Source: Alphaproteobacteria bacterium HGW-Alphaproteobacteria-1
Lineage (GTDB): Bacteria; Pseudomonadota; Alphaproteobacteria; Rhodobacterales; Rhodobacteraceae
NCBI GenBank assembly: GCA_002842985.1
Contig: PHEQ01000006.1
Coordinates: forward strand, 62,001-126,000
Direction of reading: 5' to 3'
DNA: 64,000 bases
This document shows, in pieces, positions 9,266-17,849 of this stretch. The notes under the pieces were generated by a model. That model saw only the letters and a program-made list of their open reading frames with translations, searched no databases and had not been told where the DNA came from. Positions within the stretch are counted from its first letter, which is position 1; the number at the start of each line of letters is the position of its first letter. A program made the position numbers and the translations under genes.

Positions 9266-10120
9266 ATGCGCCATCCCATCCTTATTTCCCTGTGTGTGAC
9301 CGGCACGCTTGTGCTTGGCGCCTGTGCGCAATCATCCGATGAAAAGGTCGATCGCGCCCTGCGCGATCTCAACGTGGTTGACGAGACGGGCCTTAACGAC
9401 GTGATGTTGAACGCAGCCGATCCTGGCGAGGCGGTGGCCTATTTCCAGCGTGCCAGCACCGCCGACCCCGACCGCATCGACCTTTTGCGCAGCCTTGGCC
9501 AATCGCTGATCCGCGCGCAGCGCCCCACCGAGGCCGCCGCCGCCTGGACACGCGTGACCGAGCATCCCGACGCCACCGACGAGGACCGCGTGGCACTCGC
9601 GGATGCGCTCATCCGCAACAGCGACTGGACGCGCGCGGGCGAGGTGTTGAACACCATTCCCCCCACATACGAGACCTATCGCCGCTACCGGCTCGAGGCG
9701 ATGGTGGCCGACAGCAAGCAGGACTGGAAGAAGGCCGACAGCTTCTACGAGGTTGCCGCAGGTCTGACCACCAAGCCCGGCAGCGTCTACAACAACTGGG
9801 GCTTCTCCAAGCTCACGCGCGGCGATCATGCCGGGGCAGAGCGCCTCTTTGCCGAGGCCGTGCGCCACGATCCTGCGCTCTTCACCGCCAAGAACAACCT
9901 CGTGCTCGCGCGCGGCGCACAGCGCAACTATGCGCTTCCCGTCTTGCCGATCAGTCAGGAAGAGCGCGCGCAACTCCTTTACACATTGGCACTTTCGGCA
10001 GTCAAACAGGGAGACGTGGCCATCGGCAAGGGCCTGCTGCAAGAGGCGGTAGAGACCCATCCGCAACATTTCGAAGAGGCTGCCCGCAACCTGCGCGCCC
10101 TCGAATCGAATTCCGGCTGA
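9266..10120 (+). CDS. Second TPR lipoprotein of the Tad cluster
   Basis: A 284-residue lipoprotein: signal peptide with lipobox LGAC (Cys20), then TPR-like helical repeats across most of the chain (for example AVAYFQRASTADPDRIDLLR, GSVYNNWGFSKLTRGDHAGAERLF). It resembles TadD but is longer. Alphaproteobacterial Tad loci often carry two such proteins; its exact partner is not known. AAAAGGACG precedes ATG 9266, and the peptidase gene begins 6 bases after its stop. Confidence 0.82.
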   Translation: MRHPILISLCVTGTLVLGACAQSSDEKVDRALRDLNVVDETGLNDVMLNAADPGEAVAYFQRASTADPDRIDLLRSLGQSLIRAQRPTEAAAAWTRVTEHPDATDEDRVALADALIRNSDWTRAGEVLNTIPPTYETYRRYRLEAMVADSKQDWKKADSFYEVAAGLTTKPGSVYNNWGFSKLTRGDHAGAERLFAEAVRHDPALFTAKNNLVLARGAQRNYALPVLPISQEERAQLLYTLALSAVKQGDVAIGKGLLQEAVETHPQHFEEAARNLRALESNSG

Positions 10121-10126
10121 CCGGCG

Positions 10127-10627
10127 ATGAGTTTCGATCTGCCCGCGCAGTCCGCGCTCTGGTTCCTGCCGTTTGTGCTGCCCGTCTGCCTCTGGGTGGC
10201 GTGGAGCGATCTGCGCACGATGAAGATCCCCAACACGGCGGTGCTTAGCCTTGTGGCCATCTACCTTGTTATCGGCCTCATCGCCCTGCCGCTGGCCGAT
10301 TTTGGCTGGCGGCTCACGCATCTCGCGGCATTGCTTGCGGCGGGGATCGTGGCCAATGCCGCCGGTCTGATGGGTGCGGGCGACGCCAAGTTCATCGCCG
10401 CCGCAGGGCCCTTCGTGGCGCTGGCCGATGCGGCCAAGGTGGCTTTGCTCCTTGCGGTGATGCTGGTCGCAGGGTTGATTGTCCACCGGATCGCGCGCGC
10501 CTCGCCGCTGCGTGGGCTCGCCCCCGGCTGGGCAAGCTGGCAGGCGAAGGGCAAGTTTCCGATGGGTCTCGCGCTTGGCCCCACGCTGGCGATCTATCTC
10601 GGGCTGGCGGCCTTTCCCGCGACGTGA
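10127..10627 (+). CDS. cpaA: Prepilin peptidase TadV/CpaA (A24 family)
   Basis: A 166-residue polytopic membrane aspartyl protease. Both family catalytic sites are visible: Asp28 in AWSDLRTMKIPN and Asp86 in the GxGD motif LMGAGDAKF. It lacks the N-terminal methylase domain of PilD, as usual for Tad peptidases. It should cleave the leaders of the Flp pilins at the start of the cluster. Confidence 0.93.
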   Translation: MSFDLPAQSALWFLPFVLPVCLWVAWSDLRTMKIPNTAVLSLVAIYLVIGLIALPLADFGWRLTHLAALLAAGIVANAAGLMGAGDAKFIAAAGPFVALADAAKVALLLAVMLVAGLIVHRIARASPLRGLAPGWASWQAKGKFPMGLALGPTLAIYLGLAAFPAT

Positions 10628-10718
10628 TCCGCCGCGAATCTGCCCGCCGCGCACCACATTTCCTGCATCATTTCCGGGCATGATCCCGACAGGACATCGT
10701 GAGGGCAGGATCACCGCC

Positions 10719-12029
10719 ATGAACATGCAGACCCATCCGGGGGTTCAACCCCCGCCGCCCCCGAACCGAATCGAGGAGATGCGACTGCCCATCGTGATGA
10801 TGCGCGACATCCTTCTCAAGACCATGTTTCGCAAGAATCTTGACCTTGTGGGCGATATCGCCACGGCCATCTGCCTGCCGCGCGCCGTCACGCAGGAATT
10901 GATTGATCTGGCCCGCACCCAGAAGTTGATCGAGGCGACCGGCACGCTGCACGCCAATTCAGGTGGCGAAATGGGTTTTCAACTCACCGATGGCGGCAAG
11001 AGCCGCGCGCTCGACGCGCTGAGCCAATCGGAATATTTCGGCCCCATGCCGGTGCCACTCGATGTCTACCGCGAGCAGGTCAAGCGACAGTCGATCCGCA
11101 ACATCCAGATCACACGCGCGCAACTGACCGCGGCCATGGGACATCTGGTCCTGCCGCCCTCGCTTCTGGATCATCTCGGCCCGGCGGTGAGCGCGGGGCG
11201 CTCGATCCTCATGTATGGCCCCCCCGGCAACGGCAAATCCTCGATCTCAAACGGCATCCGCGACGCCATGGGCGACAAGATCTACGTGCCGCGCGCCATC
11301 GAGTATGCCGGTCAGGTGATCACCGTCTATGACCCGATCGTGCATTCCGCCGCCGAGACGGAGGAGGACGATCCCAATTCACTGCGCCGCAGACGGACCT
11401 TCGACACGCGCTATGTGCGCTGCGAGCGGCCCACGGTGATCACCGGGGGCGAGCTGTCGCTCGACATGCTCGATCTGGTCTACAACCCTACCGCGCGCAC
11501 CTATCAGGCGCCGCTGCAACTCAAATCGACGGGGGGCATCTTCATCGTCGATGACCTTGGCCGCCAGAAAGAACCGCCGCAAAGCCTCGTCAACCGCTGG
11601 ATCGTGCCGCTGGAGGAATCCAAGGATATTCTCGCCCTGCAATCGGGCGAGAAATTCGAGGTGCCGTTCGACACGCTGGTGATCTTTTCCACCAACTTCC
11701 ACCCCAACGAGATCTTCGACAAGGCCGCGCTGCGCCGGATATTCTTCAAGATCAAGATCGACGGGCCGTCACAGGCCGATTTCCTCAAGATCTTCGCCAT
11801 GGTGGCCCGCAAGAAGGGGATGCCGCTGGACGAGGAAACGTTGATCCACCTCATCAGGACGAAATACCCCACGATCAACAACATCTATGCGAACTATCAG
11901 CCCGTTTTCCTGATCGACCAGATGATCGCGATCTGCGAGTTCGAGGGCACCCCCTACCACATGAGCCCTGCCCTCATCGACCGCGCCTGGGCCAATATGT
12001 TCGTCAAGGATGAAACGATCGTAAAGTGA
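10719..12029 (+). CDS. Winged-helix AAA+ ATPase at the end of the Tad cluster
   Basis: A 436-residue protein. Residues about 20-105 look like a winged-helix region (LVGDIATAICLPRAVTQELI ... MGFQLTDGGKSRALDAL), followed by an AAA+ module with Walker A GPPGNGKSS (about 167-175) and Walker B GGIFIVDDLGR (about 271-281), plus an arginine-rich stretch (KAALRRIFFKIKI) that may hold the arginine finger. ATG 10719 has GGCAGGA 8 bases upstream; an upstream extension would run through the peptidase gene. The genomic position suggests a Tad-related job, but no function is established that I know of. A hairpin at 12032-12052 ends the block. Confidence 0.85.
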   Translation: MNMQTHPGVQPPPPPNRIEEMRLPIVMMRDILLKTMFRKNLDLVGDIATAICLPRAVTQELIDLARTQKLIEATGTLHANSGGEMGFQLTDGGKSRALDALSQSEYFGPMPVPLDVYREQVKRQSIRNIQITRAQLTAAMGHLVLPPSLLDHLGPAVSAGRSILMYGPPGNGKSSISNGIRDAMGDKIYVPRAIEYAGQVITVYDPIVHSAAETEEDDPNSLRRRRTFDTRYVRCERPTVITGGELSLDMLDLVYNPTARTYQAPLQLKSTGGIFIVDDLGRQKEPPQSLVNRWIVPLEESKDILALQSGEKFEVPFDTLVIFSTNFHPNEIFDKAALRRIFFKIKIDGPSQADFLKIFAMVARKKGMPLDEETLIHLIRTKYPTINNIYANYQPVFLIDQMIAICEFEGTPYHMSPALIDRAWANMFVKDETIVK

Positions 12030-12031
12030 CG

Positions 12032-12052
12032 CGGGCGGCTGGACCGCCCGCC
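12032..12052 (+). terminator. Hairpin after the AAA+ ATPase gene
   Basis: GCGGGCGG (12032-12039), loop CTGGA and CCGCCCGC (12045-12052) make a perfect 8-bp stem 3 bases after the stop codon. There is no T run. It lies between convergent genes and probably marks the end of the Tad cluster transcript. Confidence 0.6.
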
Positions 12053-12122
12053 TCATGTGGATGTGATCGGCAGCACCCGCGTCTTTGGGACTGTCACGCT
12101 TGCCTATTCGGCCGAACCGCTG

Positions 12123-12689
12123 CTAGGCGATCGGAACACGGTTATGAGGCTTGTAACGCTCGACCGATCCGTTCGAACGCGGGAAGGGTGTCACGCGCGT
12201 GACGCTGCAAATAAAAGCGCCAACAGGAATCGACACACCCGCTTTCAAAGTCCATTGCGGCACCATGTCTGACCCCGGAGGATATGCATCATAGTCTGCG
12301 TCATAGGCACCCTTGTACCGACCTTTGGTCTCCAGATGCGCGGCACGTTTGTCGAAAAAGTCTTTCTTCTTGCTCTCGTCAAATACCTCTCCACCCGGAA
12401 AAGCCGCGGACATCTTGTACTCGAACTCGCCTGATTTCGGAAGCCACGCAAAACTGTAGACATTTGCGTAATACGCCAGTTCATTTGGGCGCAGACCAAG
12501 CACGCGCTCAATCTCCGTGCAGGACAAGCCGAACAGGTATTTTTCCTGAGTGAAGTATCCTGTGACCGATTTCAACTCACCCGAATCTGCCGAACGCGGA
12601 GGGCCAACCACCTTGACGAGACGATTTCCAGGCGCAAGTGACCACGAGCGCGAAGAACTCTCGTTCACAATTTCCATGAAAGTTGCCAT
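12123..12689 (-). CDS. Orphan protein of unknown function in a low-GC patch
   Basis: A 188-residue soluble-looking protein without a signal peptide or membrane helix. I do not recognise the family. Visible features are an N-terminal basic/serine-rich segment, aromatic stretches (ELAYYANVYSFAWLPKSGEF, KYLFGLSCTEIERVLGL), an acidic-basic DESKKKDFFDKR region, and YPPGSDMVPQWTL near residue 135. ATG 12689 has GAGGGA about 10 bases upstream. A hand count of 12301-12420 gives about 52% GC, well below the roughly two-thirds GC of the adjoining transporter gene, so recent transfer is likely. It could be an effector, an immunity-type protein or a phage remnant. Confidence 0.6.
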   Translation of the reverse strand: MATFMEIVNESSSRSWSLAPGNRLVKVVGPPRSADSGELKSVTGYFTQEKYLFGLSCTEIERVLGLRPNELAYYANVYSFAWLPKSGEFEYKMSAAFPGGEVFDESKKKDFFDKRAAHLETKGRYKGAYDADYDAYPPGSDMVPQWTLKAGVSIPVGAFICSVTRVTPFPRSNGSVERYKPHNRVPIA

Positions 12690-12816
12690 TACTCATAATC
12701 CCTCGGTTGATAAGAAATCTGCCTCGTTCGGTGTATTGGATTTGCGATGCTAATTTGAAATCGACGACACACTCTGTCAAGAATTGGGTGCTCCTCACTT
12801 CTGAGCTGACCCTTGC

Positions 12817-14082
12817 TCACACACGCCCCTTCCACGGCACCAGCCATTTCTCGGCCTTGCGCATCAATATGTCGATGCCGTAGCCGATCACGCCGATCAG
12901 GATGATCCCCATGATCACGATATCGGTCAACTGAAAGCGCGAGGCCACCATGATCATCATGCCCGCGCCCTTTTCGGCGGCCACGAGTTCGGCCGCCACC
13001 ACCGTGCCCCAGCAAACCCCCATGGCGACGCGCGCGCCGGTGAATATCTCGGGCAGCGAATTGGGCACGATCACATGGCGCAGGATCTGCCATTTCGAGG
13101 CTCCGAGCGAATAGGCGGCGTGGACCTTTGCGATGGCCACCCCCGACACCCCCGCCCGCGCCGAGATCGCCATGATCCAGAGCGCGGCAAGAAACAGAAG
13201 GATGATCTTGCCGGTCTCGCCGATCCCCGCCCAGATGATCACCAGCGGAATAAGGGCCAAGGGCGGCACCGGGCGCATGAATTCCACGATCGGATCGAAC
13301 CAGCCCCGGAACCAGTCCGAGAGGCCCATGGCATAGCCGAGCGGAATACCCACCAGCGCACCGAGGGCAAAGCCGATGATGACCCGGTAAAGCGACCAGT
13401 AGAGATGCTCCCACAGGGTGAAATTCTGATAGCCGTCCCGCGCGATTTCCCCGACGCGCTTGACCACCGCCTCGGGCGGCGGTAGCCAGATCGGCTCCAT
13501 CTGCATCCCCTTGGCAGGGACGAAATTGAGCGAACCGCGCGGCGTGAGCGTGACCGTGCCATCGGCCACGCGCACCGTCTCGCCGGGGGCAATCGCGCGT
13601 CCGTCTATGGCGACGACGCGCGCGCCATCCTCACGGGTGATCTCGTCGTTCTCGTCCATCCGCAGAAGCTGCGAGCGCCATGCGCCCACGATCAGCGCGT
13701 CATCCCTCGCAAAGCCGTCGCCGGGGGGGATCTCGGGTGCGCGCGCCTCTTCGCCCACGCGAAAGACACGGGCAAAGACCGTGGCATCATCGCGCCGTCC
13801 GTCCGCAGCCTCGAGCGTGTAGGTAAAGCTGGTATCGCCAACGAACGGTCCCGGCGCATGGACCGGCACCCATTTGGACCCGGTGAAGGCCCCCCAGAGT
13901 AGGAAAATCGTCAACACCGAGAGCACGCTGGCCCAACGATCCGGGCGCACCGCGCTTTCATCGCCGAAGGTCACGGTCTTGAGCGATGTGAAATCGCGCA
14001 CCTGCCGATATTTGCGCAAGCCGAGCCGGACCAGGAAAAAGGCCACGACGAAAATGGCGACATAGAGGATGAGAACGATCAT
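12817..14082 (-). CDS. tauC: Taurine-type ABC transporter permease with an inserted domain
   Basis: A 421-residue permease of the SsuC/TauC family. The C-terminal part (about 190-415) is the usual permease core (PIWLPPPEAVVKRVGEIA, then VIIGFALGALVGIPLGYAMG, and the EAA loop YSLGASKWQILRHVIVPNSLPEIFTG). The N-terminus is unusual: helix 1 at 1-22, helix 2 at about 50-70, then about 110 hydrophilic residues before the core, probably a periplasmic domain. Its start overlaps the tauB stop (ATGA), so it is the third gene of tauA-tauB-tauC. Confidence 0.85.
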   Translation of the reverse strand: MIVLILYVAIFVVAFFLVRLGLRKYRQVRDFTSLKTVTFGDESAVRPDRWASVLSVLTIFLLWGAFTGSKWVPVHAPGPFVGDTSFTYTLEAADGRRDDATVFARVFRVGEEARAPEIPPGDGFARDDALIVGAWRSQLLRMDENDEITREDGARVVAIDGRAIAPGETVRVADGTVTLTPRGSLNFVPAKGMQMEPIWLPPPEAVVKRVGEIARDGYQNFTLWEHLYWSLYRVIIGFALGALVGIPLGYAMGLSDWFRGWFDPIVEFMRPVPPLALIPLVIIWAGIGETGKIILLFLAALWIMAISARAGVSGVAIAKVHAAYSLGASKWQILRHVIVPNSLPEIFTGARVAMGVCWGTVVAAELVAAEKGAGMMIMVASRFQLTDIVIMGIILIGVIGYGIDILMRKAEKWLVPWKGRV

Positions 14083-14888
14083 GCCTCGGCCTCCTCGGCG
14101 CGGCCCATGATCTCCTCTTCCATGTCCCAGATCATCGACAGGATTTCCTCGCGCCTTTCGCCGAATTCCGGGGTCTTCTTGACCGCGCGCAGGTCCTGTC
14201 CGACCCCGTCATCGGCGAAGGGCAGGCGGTATTCGCGGTGGATGCGCCCCGGACGCGGTGCCATGACCAGAAGGCGCTCGCCGAGCAAAAGCGCCTCCTC
14301 GACCGAATGGGTGATGAGGATGATGGTCTTGCCGGTCTCTTTCCAGAGCCGCAGGACCAGCCCCTGCATCTTTTCGCGCGTCAGCGCATCGAGCGCGCCC
14401 AAGGGCTCGTCCATCAGGATCACGTCGGGGTCATTGGCAAGGCAACGCGCCAGCGCCACGCGCTGCTGCATCCCGCCCGACAGCTCATAGACCGACTTTT
14501 CCTTGAAATCGCGCAGCCCGACCACATCGAGCAGATGATCGACGGTATCGCGCCATTCGGCTTCCCGCTTGCCGGCCATGCGGGGGCCGAAACTCACATT
14601 GTCGCGCACGCTCATCCATTCGAAAAGCGCGCCCTGCTGAAACACCATGCCGCGCTCTGCGTCGGGCCCTGTCACGCGGTGCCCGTTGAGCGTGATCTGC
14701 CCTTCGGTTGGCGCGAGGAACCCCGCAACGATGTTCAGAAGCGTGGTCTTGCCGCAGCCCGAAGGGCCGAGCACGCTCATCAATTCTCCCGATTGCAGTT
14801 CAAGCGAGACATCCTGCAACGCCTGCACATGCCCGCCGCTCGGCAGATCGAACCGCATGGAAATGTTCTCGATGGAAAGTGTCGACAT
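14079..14888 (-). CDS. tauB: Taurine-type ABC transporter ATP-binding protein
   Basis: A 269-residue ABC ATPase: Walker A GPSGCGKTT (about 39-47), Q-loop VFQQGALFEWMSV, signature LSGGMQQR (about residue 139), Walker B DVILMDEPLGALD and the switch His in IILITHSVEEALLL. It belongs to the TauB/SsuB nitrate-sulfonate group. ATG 14888 has AAGGGGG just upstream; it overlaps tauC by 4 bases and lies 90 bases after tauA, behind a strong hairpin. Confidence 0.9.
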   Translation of the reverse strand: MSTLSIENISMRFDLPSGGHVQALQDVSLELQSGELMSVLGPSGCGKTTLLNIVAGFLAPTEGQITLNGHRVTGPDAERGMVFQQGALFEWMSVRDNVSFGPRMAGKREAEWRDTVDHLLDVVGLRDFKEKSVYELSGGMQQRVALARCLANDPDVILMDEPLGALDALTREKMQGLVLRLWKETGKTIILITHSVEEALLLGERLLVMAPRPGRIHREYRLPFADDGVGQDLRAVKKTPEFGERREEILSMIWDMEEEIMGRAEEAEA

Positions 14889-14919
14889 GCCGCCCCCTTG
14901 GCTCTGATGGTTCGCGGTC

Positions 14920-14968
14920 GGGCACGGGGAGGACCTGCCCGGTCATGCCGAACAGGCCCCCCGTGCCC
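14920..14968 (-). repeat. Long hairpin in the tauA-tauB gap
   Basis: GGGCACGGGG (14920-14929) pairs with CCCCGTGCCC (14959-14968), a 10-bp perfect stem in the 90-base gap. There is no T tract on the transcript side. Hairpins just after a binding-protein gene commonly stabilise that part of the mRNA or cause partial termination, raising the amount of binding protein over the rest of the transporter; that role here is inferred. Confidence 0.5.
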
Positions 14969-14978
14969 TGTCAGAGGG

Positions 14979-15971
14979 TCACATGCCTTGGCTTGCCGCA
15001 AGCGGGCCGGTGTTGACGTTGTTCTCATAGGTGGCAAGCGCCGAGTCGATGCTGCCCGCCTCGACAAACACTTCGGCCACGCCCTTCATGAATTCCTGCG
15101 CGCCGCCGCCCAGCCATTTCGCGCTGAGTTGCTCCTCGACGGTGGGGAACACGAATGTGTCGATGGTGCGGGCAGTGTCGGCCTCGTCCATGCCGCTATC
15201 CTTGGCGATCACCGGCAGCATCTTGTCGCGATTCGCGGGGTCGGCCCACATGGCGTTGGCTTCGGCCGTCACCTTGAGGAAGGTCGCAACAACATCGGGG
15301 TTTTCCGCGACAAAGGCCGCCGGGCCCGAGGTCACGTCAAACACCAGAATCCCAAGCTCTTCCTTCTCCGCCCCGGTCAGCAGCACATTGCCATGTTCCT
15401 CGGCGCGGCGCAGTGAGCCGCCCCAACCGCAGAACATGTCCACCGCGCCCTGCGCGATCGCCGCGGCCCCCTCCGGCGGGGCCATGTTGACCACCTCCAT
15501 CGTGCCGATATCGACGCCGAAATGGTTCATCTGCTTGAGAAAGCCATAATGCGCGGCGGTGCCGAGCGGCACGGCCACCTTCTTGCCCGCAAGATCGGCG
15601 GCATTTGTCTTGTCGATCTCGAGCACATCGCGCACGACGCAGTTGTCGTTGTCCGAATAGCTGACCGCCACGTCGAGTATCTGAAGGTCCTGGCCCGCGC
15701 TGGTGGCCACCACGAAGGGCGGCACGCCCTGGCTGACCGAGAGGTGGACATCGCCCGACGCCATCGCCGCACTCATCGCCGTGCCGGTGTCAAAGGCGCG
15801 CCAGTTCACCTTCAGGCCCAAGGCCTCGTCATACATGCCGGTTTCCTTGGCATACTGGAACGGCATCGGCCATTCGAGGAAATAGGCCACGGTGAGGTCC
15901 TGCGCGTTGCCTGCGCCCGCGAAAAGCGCGGCGGCTGCGGCGGCAGAGAGGAATTTTCCCTTGAGTGTCAT
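14979..15971 (-). CDS. tauA: Taurine-type ABC transporter periplasmic binding protein
   Basis: A 330-residue exported protein with a signal peptide (AAAAAALFAGAGNAQ, cleavage near residue 24) and a type II periplasmic-binding fold of the TauA/SsuA/NMT1 group (LTVAYFLEWPMPFQYAK, VPLGTAAHYGFLKQ, GWGGSLRRAEEHG). Neighbouring tauB, tauC and a divergent taurine:pyruvate aminotransferase gene argue for taurine as substrate rather than an alkane sulfonate. GGGAGAAAG provides the ribosome site before ATG 15971. Confidence 0.88.
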   Translation of the reverse strand: MTLKGKFLSAAAAAALFAGAGNAQDLTVAYFLEWPMPFQYAKETGMYDEALGLKVNWRAFDTGTAMSAAMASGDVHLSVSQGVPPFVVATSAGQDLQILDVAVSYSDNDNCVVRDVLEIDKTNAADLAGKKVAVPLGTAAHYGFLKQMNHFGVDIGTMEVVNMAPPEGAAAIAQGAVDMFCGWGGSLRRAEEHGNVLLTGAEKEELGILVFDVTSGPAAFVAENPDVVATFLKVTAEANAMWADPANRDKMLPVIAKDSGMDEADTARTIDTFVFPTVEEQLSAKWLGGGAQEFMKGVAEVFVEAGSIDSALATYENNVNTGPLAASQGM

Positions 15972-16399
15972 GTTTTCTTTCTCCCGTTGGTCATGTGGTG
16001 CGGCGTTTCCCGCTTATCGTTCCGTGCGCAGATGGCGGCTCGGACCGCTCTTTTAGGCGTCGCCCATCCGTGTCGAGACATCGCGCTGCAAAGTGAACCC
16101 GATTGCCGCAAACAGATCAACGCCTTAATCCCCAGTGTGCGGCCATTTAAGCATTCTGGAAAAGAGGTTTTCGAATTGGCGCCGGGGCAGCCCGGAAGTT
16201 GCATCCAAGGCCATTTTAGTAGAATTTTCAAACCCCTGACCTTGGCGCGAGCCAGGCGATATCCGATCTGGGTTCATCAAAGGCCACCATCTGGCCCTAT
16301 CGCCCCGCCCGGATTTGCGGCGAAGTCGAAAGCAGGACATACTCACCCTCCCCCGGCCCCGCATCGCGCGCGCCGGTGAATTCTGTGATGGAGCGCCCG
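15972..16399. promoter_or_regulatory. Divergent tauA/tpa control region
   Basis: This 428-base gap between tauA and tpa must hold both promoters. Its central part (about 16100-16260) is clearly more AT-rich than its surroundings. I looked for the TauR-type motif CTGGAC(T/C)TAA on both strands and found no good copy, and no tauR gene is in the window. I see no small ORF with convincing signals. Confidence 0.5.
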
Positions 16400-17797
16400 A
16401 TGGACGGAAAACCTCTCGAAAATGACATCACGCGCGTGGTCGAGGCCGACCGCGCCCATGTCTGGCATCACCTGATCCAGCACGCGCCCTGGACCGGCGC
16501 CGATCCAAAGGCCGATCCCCGGATCATCGTCGAAGGGCGCGGCATGCGCGTCTGGGACCAAAAGGGCAAGGAGCATCTCGACGGCGTGTCGGGCGGCGTC
16601 TGGACGGTCAACGTGGGCTATGGCCGCGAACGCATCGCCAACGCGGTGCGCGACCAGCTCATCCGGTTGCCCTATTTCGCGGGATCCGCAGGGTCGATCC
16701 CCGGCGCGCTCTTCTCCGAGAAACTGATCTCGAAAATGCCGGGGATGAGCCGGGTTTATTATACCAATTCCGGTTCGGAGGCGAACGAGAAAGCCTTCAA
16801 GATGGTCCGCCAGATCGCCCACAAGCGCCATGGCGGTCGCAAGCACAAGATCCTCTACCGTGACCGCGACTATCATGGCACGACACTGGCCTGTCTCTCG
16901 GCCGGTGGGCAGGACGAGCGCAATGCGCAATATGGTCCCTTCGCGCCCGGCTTCGTGCGGGTGCCGCATTGCCTTGAATACCGCGCGCAATGGGATCTGG
17001 AGGGCGAGGCTTATGGCATGGCCGCCGCCAATGCCATCGAAGAGGTGATCCTGCGCGAGGGCCCCGATACCGTAGGCGCGCTCTGTCTCGAGCCGGTGAC
17101 GGCAGGCGGCGGCGTGATCGTGCCCCCCGAGGGCTACTGGCCGCGCGTGCAGGAGATTTGCCGCAAATACGATATCCTCCTGCATATCGACGAGGTCGTG
17201 TGCGGTGTCGGGCGCACCGGAACCTGGTTCGGCTATCAGCATTACGGGGTCGAACCTGATTTCGTGACCATGGCCAAGGGCGTGGCCAGCGGATACGCCG
17301 CCATCGCCTGCTGCGTGACCAACGAGCGGGTGTTCGAGATGTTCCGCGACGACGCCACCGACCCGATGAACTATTTCCGCGATATCTCCACCTTTGGTGG
17401 CTGCACGGCGGGGCCTGCGGCAGCGCTGGAAAACATGGCGATCATCGAAGAGGAAGACCTGCTCGGCAATACCGTGGCCATGGGCGACTACATGCTCGAC
17501 CAGCTGCGCGCGCTACAGGACCGGCACAAGGTCATCGGCCATGTGCGCGGCAAGGGGCTGTTTCTGGGGGCCGAACTCGTGGCCGATCGTGCGACGAAAG
17601 AGCCGGCTCCGGAAAAGATGGTGCAGGCCGTCGTGGCCGACTGCATGGCGCAGGGCGTGATCATCGGCGCGACCAACCGCTCGTTGCCCGGCTTCAACAA
17701 CACGCTGTGCTATTCTCCCGCGCTGATTGCCACGCGCAACGATATCGACATTCTTGTGTCAGCGACGGATGCGGCGCTCACACGGGTATTTGGCTGA
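16400..17797 (+). CDS. tpa: Taurine:pyruvate aminotransferase
   Basis: A 465-residue class III aminotransferase: NSGSEANEKAFKMVRQIA (PLP phosphate site), DRDYHGTTLACLSAGGQ, the metal-like Asp in LLHIDEVVCGVGRTG, and the PLP Lys near residue 293 in VTMAKGVASGYAAIA. Together with divergent tauABC it should transfer the taurine amino group to pyruvate, giving sulfoacetaldehyde and alanine; xsc, the next enzyme, is not in the window. ATG 16400 has GGAG 6 bases upstream; GTG 16376 and ATG 16388 are alternatives. Other class III substrates cannot be excluded by sequence alone. Confidence 0.85.
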   Translation: MDGKPLENDITRVVEADRAHVWHHLIQHAPWTGADPKADPRIIVEGRGMRVWDQKGKEHLDGVSGGVWTVNVGYGRERIANAVRDQLIRLPYFAGSAGSIPGALFSEKLISKMPGMSRVYYTNSGSEANEKAFKMVRQIAHKRHGGRKHKILYRDRDYHGTTLACLSAGGQDERNAQYGPFAPGFVRVPHCLEYRAQWDLEGEAYGMAAANAIEEVILREGPDTVGALCLEPVTAGGGVIVPPEGYWPRVQEICRKYDILLHIDEVVCGVGRTGTWFGYQHYGVEPDFVTMAKGVASGYAAIACCVTNERVFEMFRDDATDPMNYFRDISTFGGCTAGPAAALENMAIIEEEDLLGNTVAMGDYMLDQLRALQDRHKVIGHVRGKGLFLGAELVADRATKEPAPEKMVQAVVADCMAQGVIIGATNRSLPGFNNTLCYSPALIATRNDIDILVSATDAALTRVFG

Positions 17798-17803
17798 AAC
17801 GAA

Positions 17804-17831
17804 CCGCCCCGAAACGCTTGTTTCGGGGCGG
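17804..17831. terminator. Bidirectional terminator between tpa and the PLP decarboxylase
   Basis: CCGCCCCGAAAC (17804-17815), tetraloop GCTT and GTTTCGGGGCGG (17820-17831) form a perfect 12-bp stem starting 6 bases after the tpa stop. It serves two convergent genes. Confidence 0.8.
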
Positions 17832-17849
17832 GTTCAAATCGCAAGCGCC

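Noticed and set aside
12057..12272. A plus-strand ORF opposite the orphan gene
   Set aside because: No ribosome site, no family resemblance; the minus-strand frame spans the region and has a good start signal.
15972..16399. A TauR operator upstream of tpa
   Set aside because: No copy of CTGGAC(T/C)TAA on either strand closer than several mismatches.
16376..16399. GTG 16376 as the tpa start
   Set aside because: It lacks a ribosome site, whereas ATG 16400 has GGAG at good distance; kept only as an alternative.
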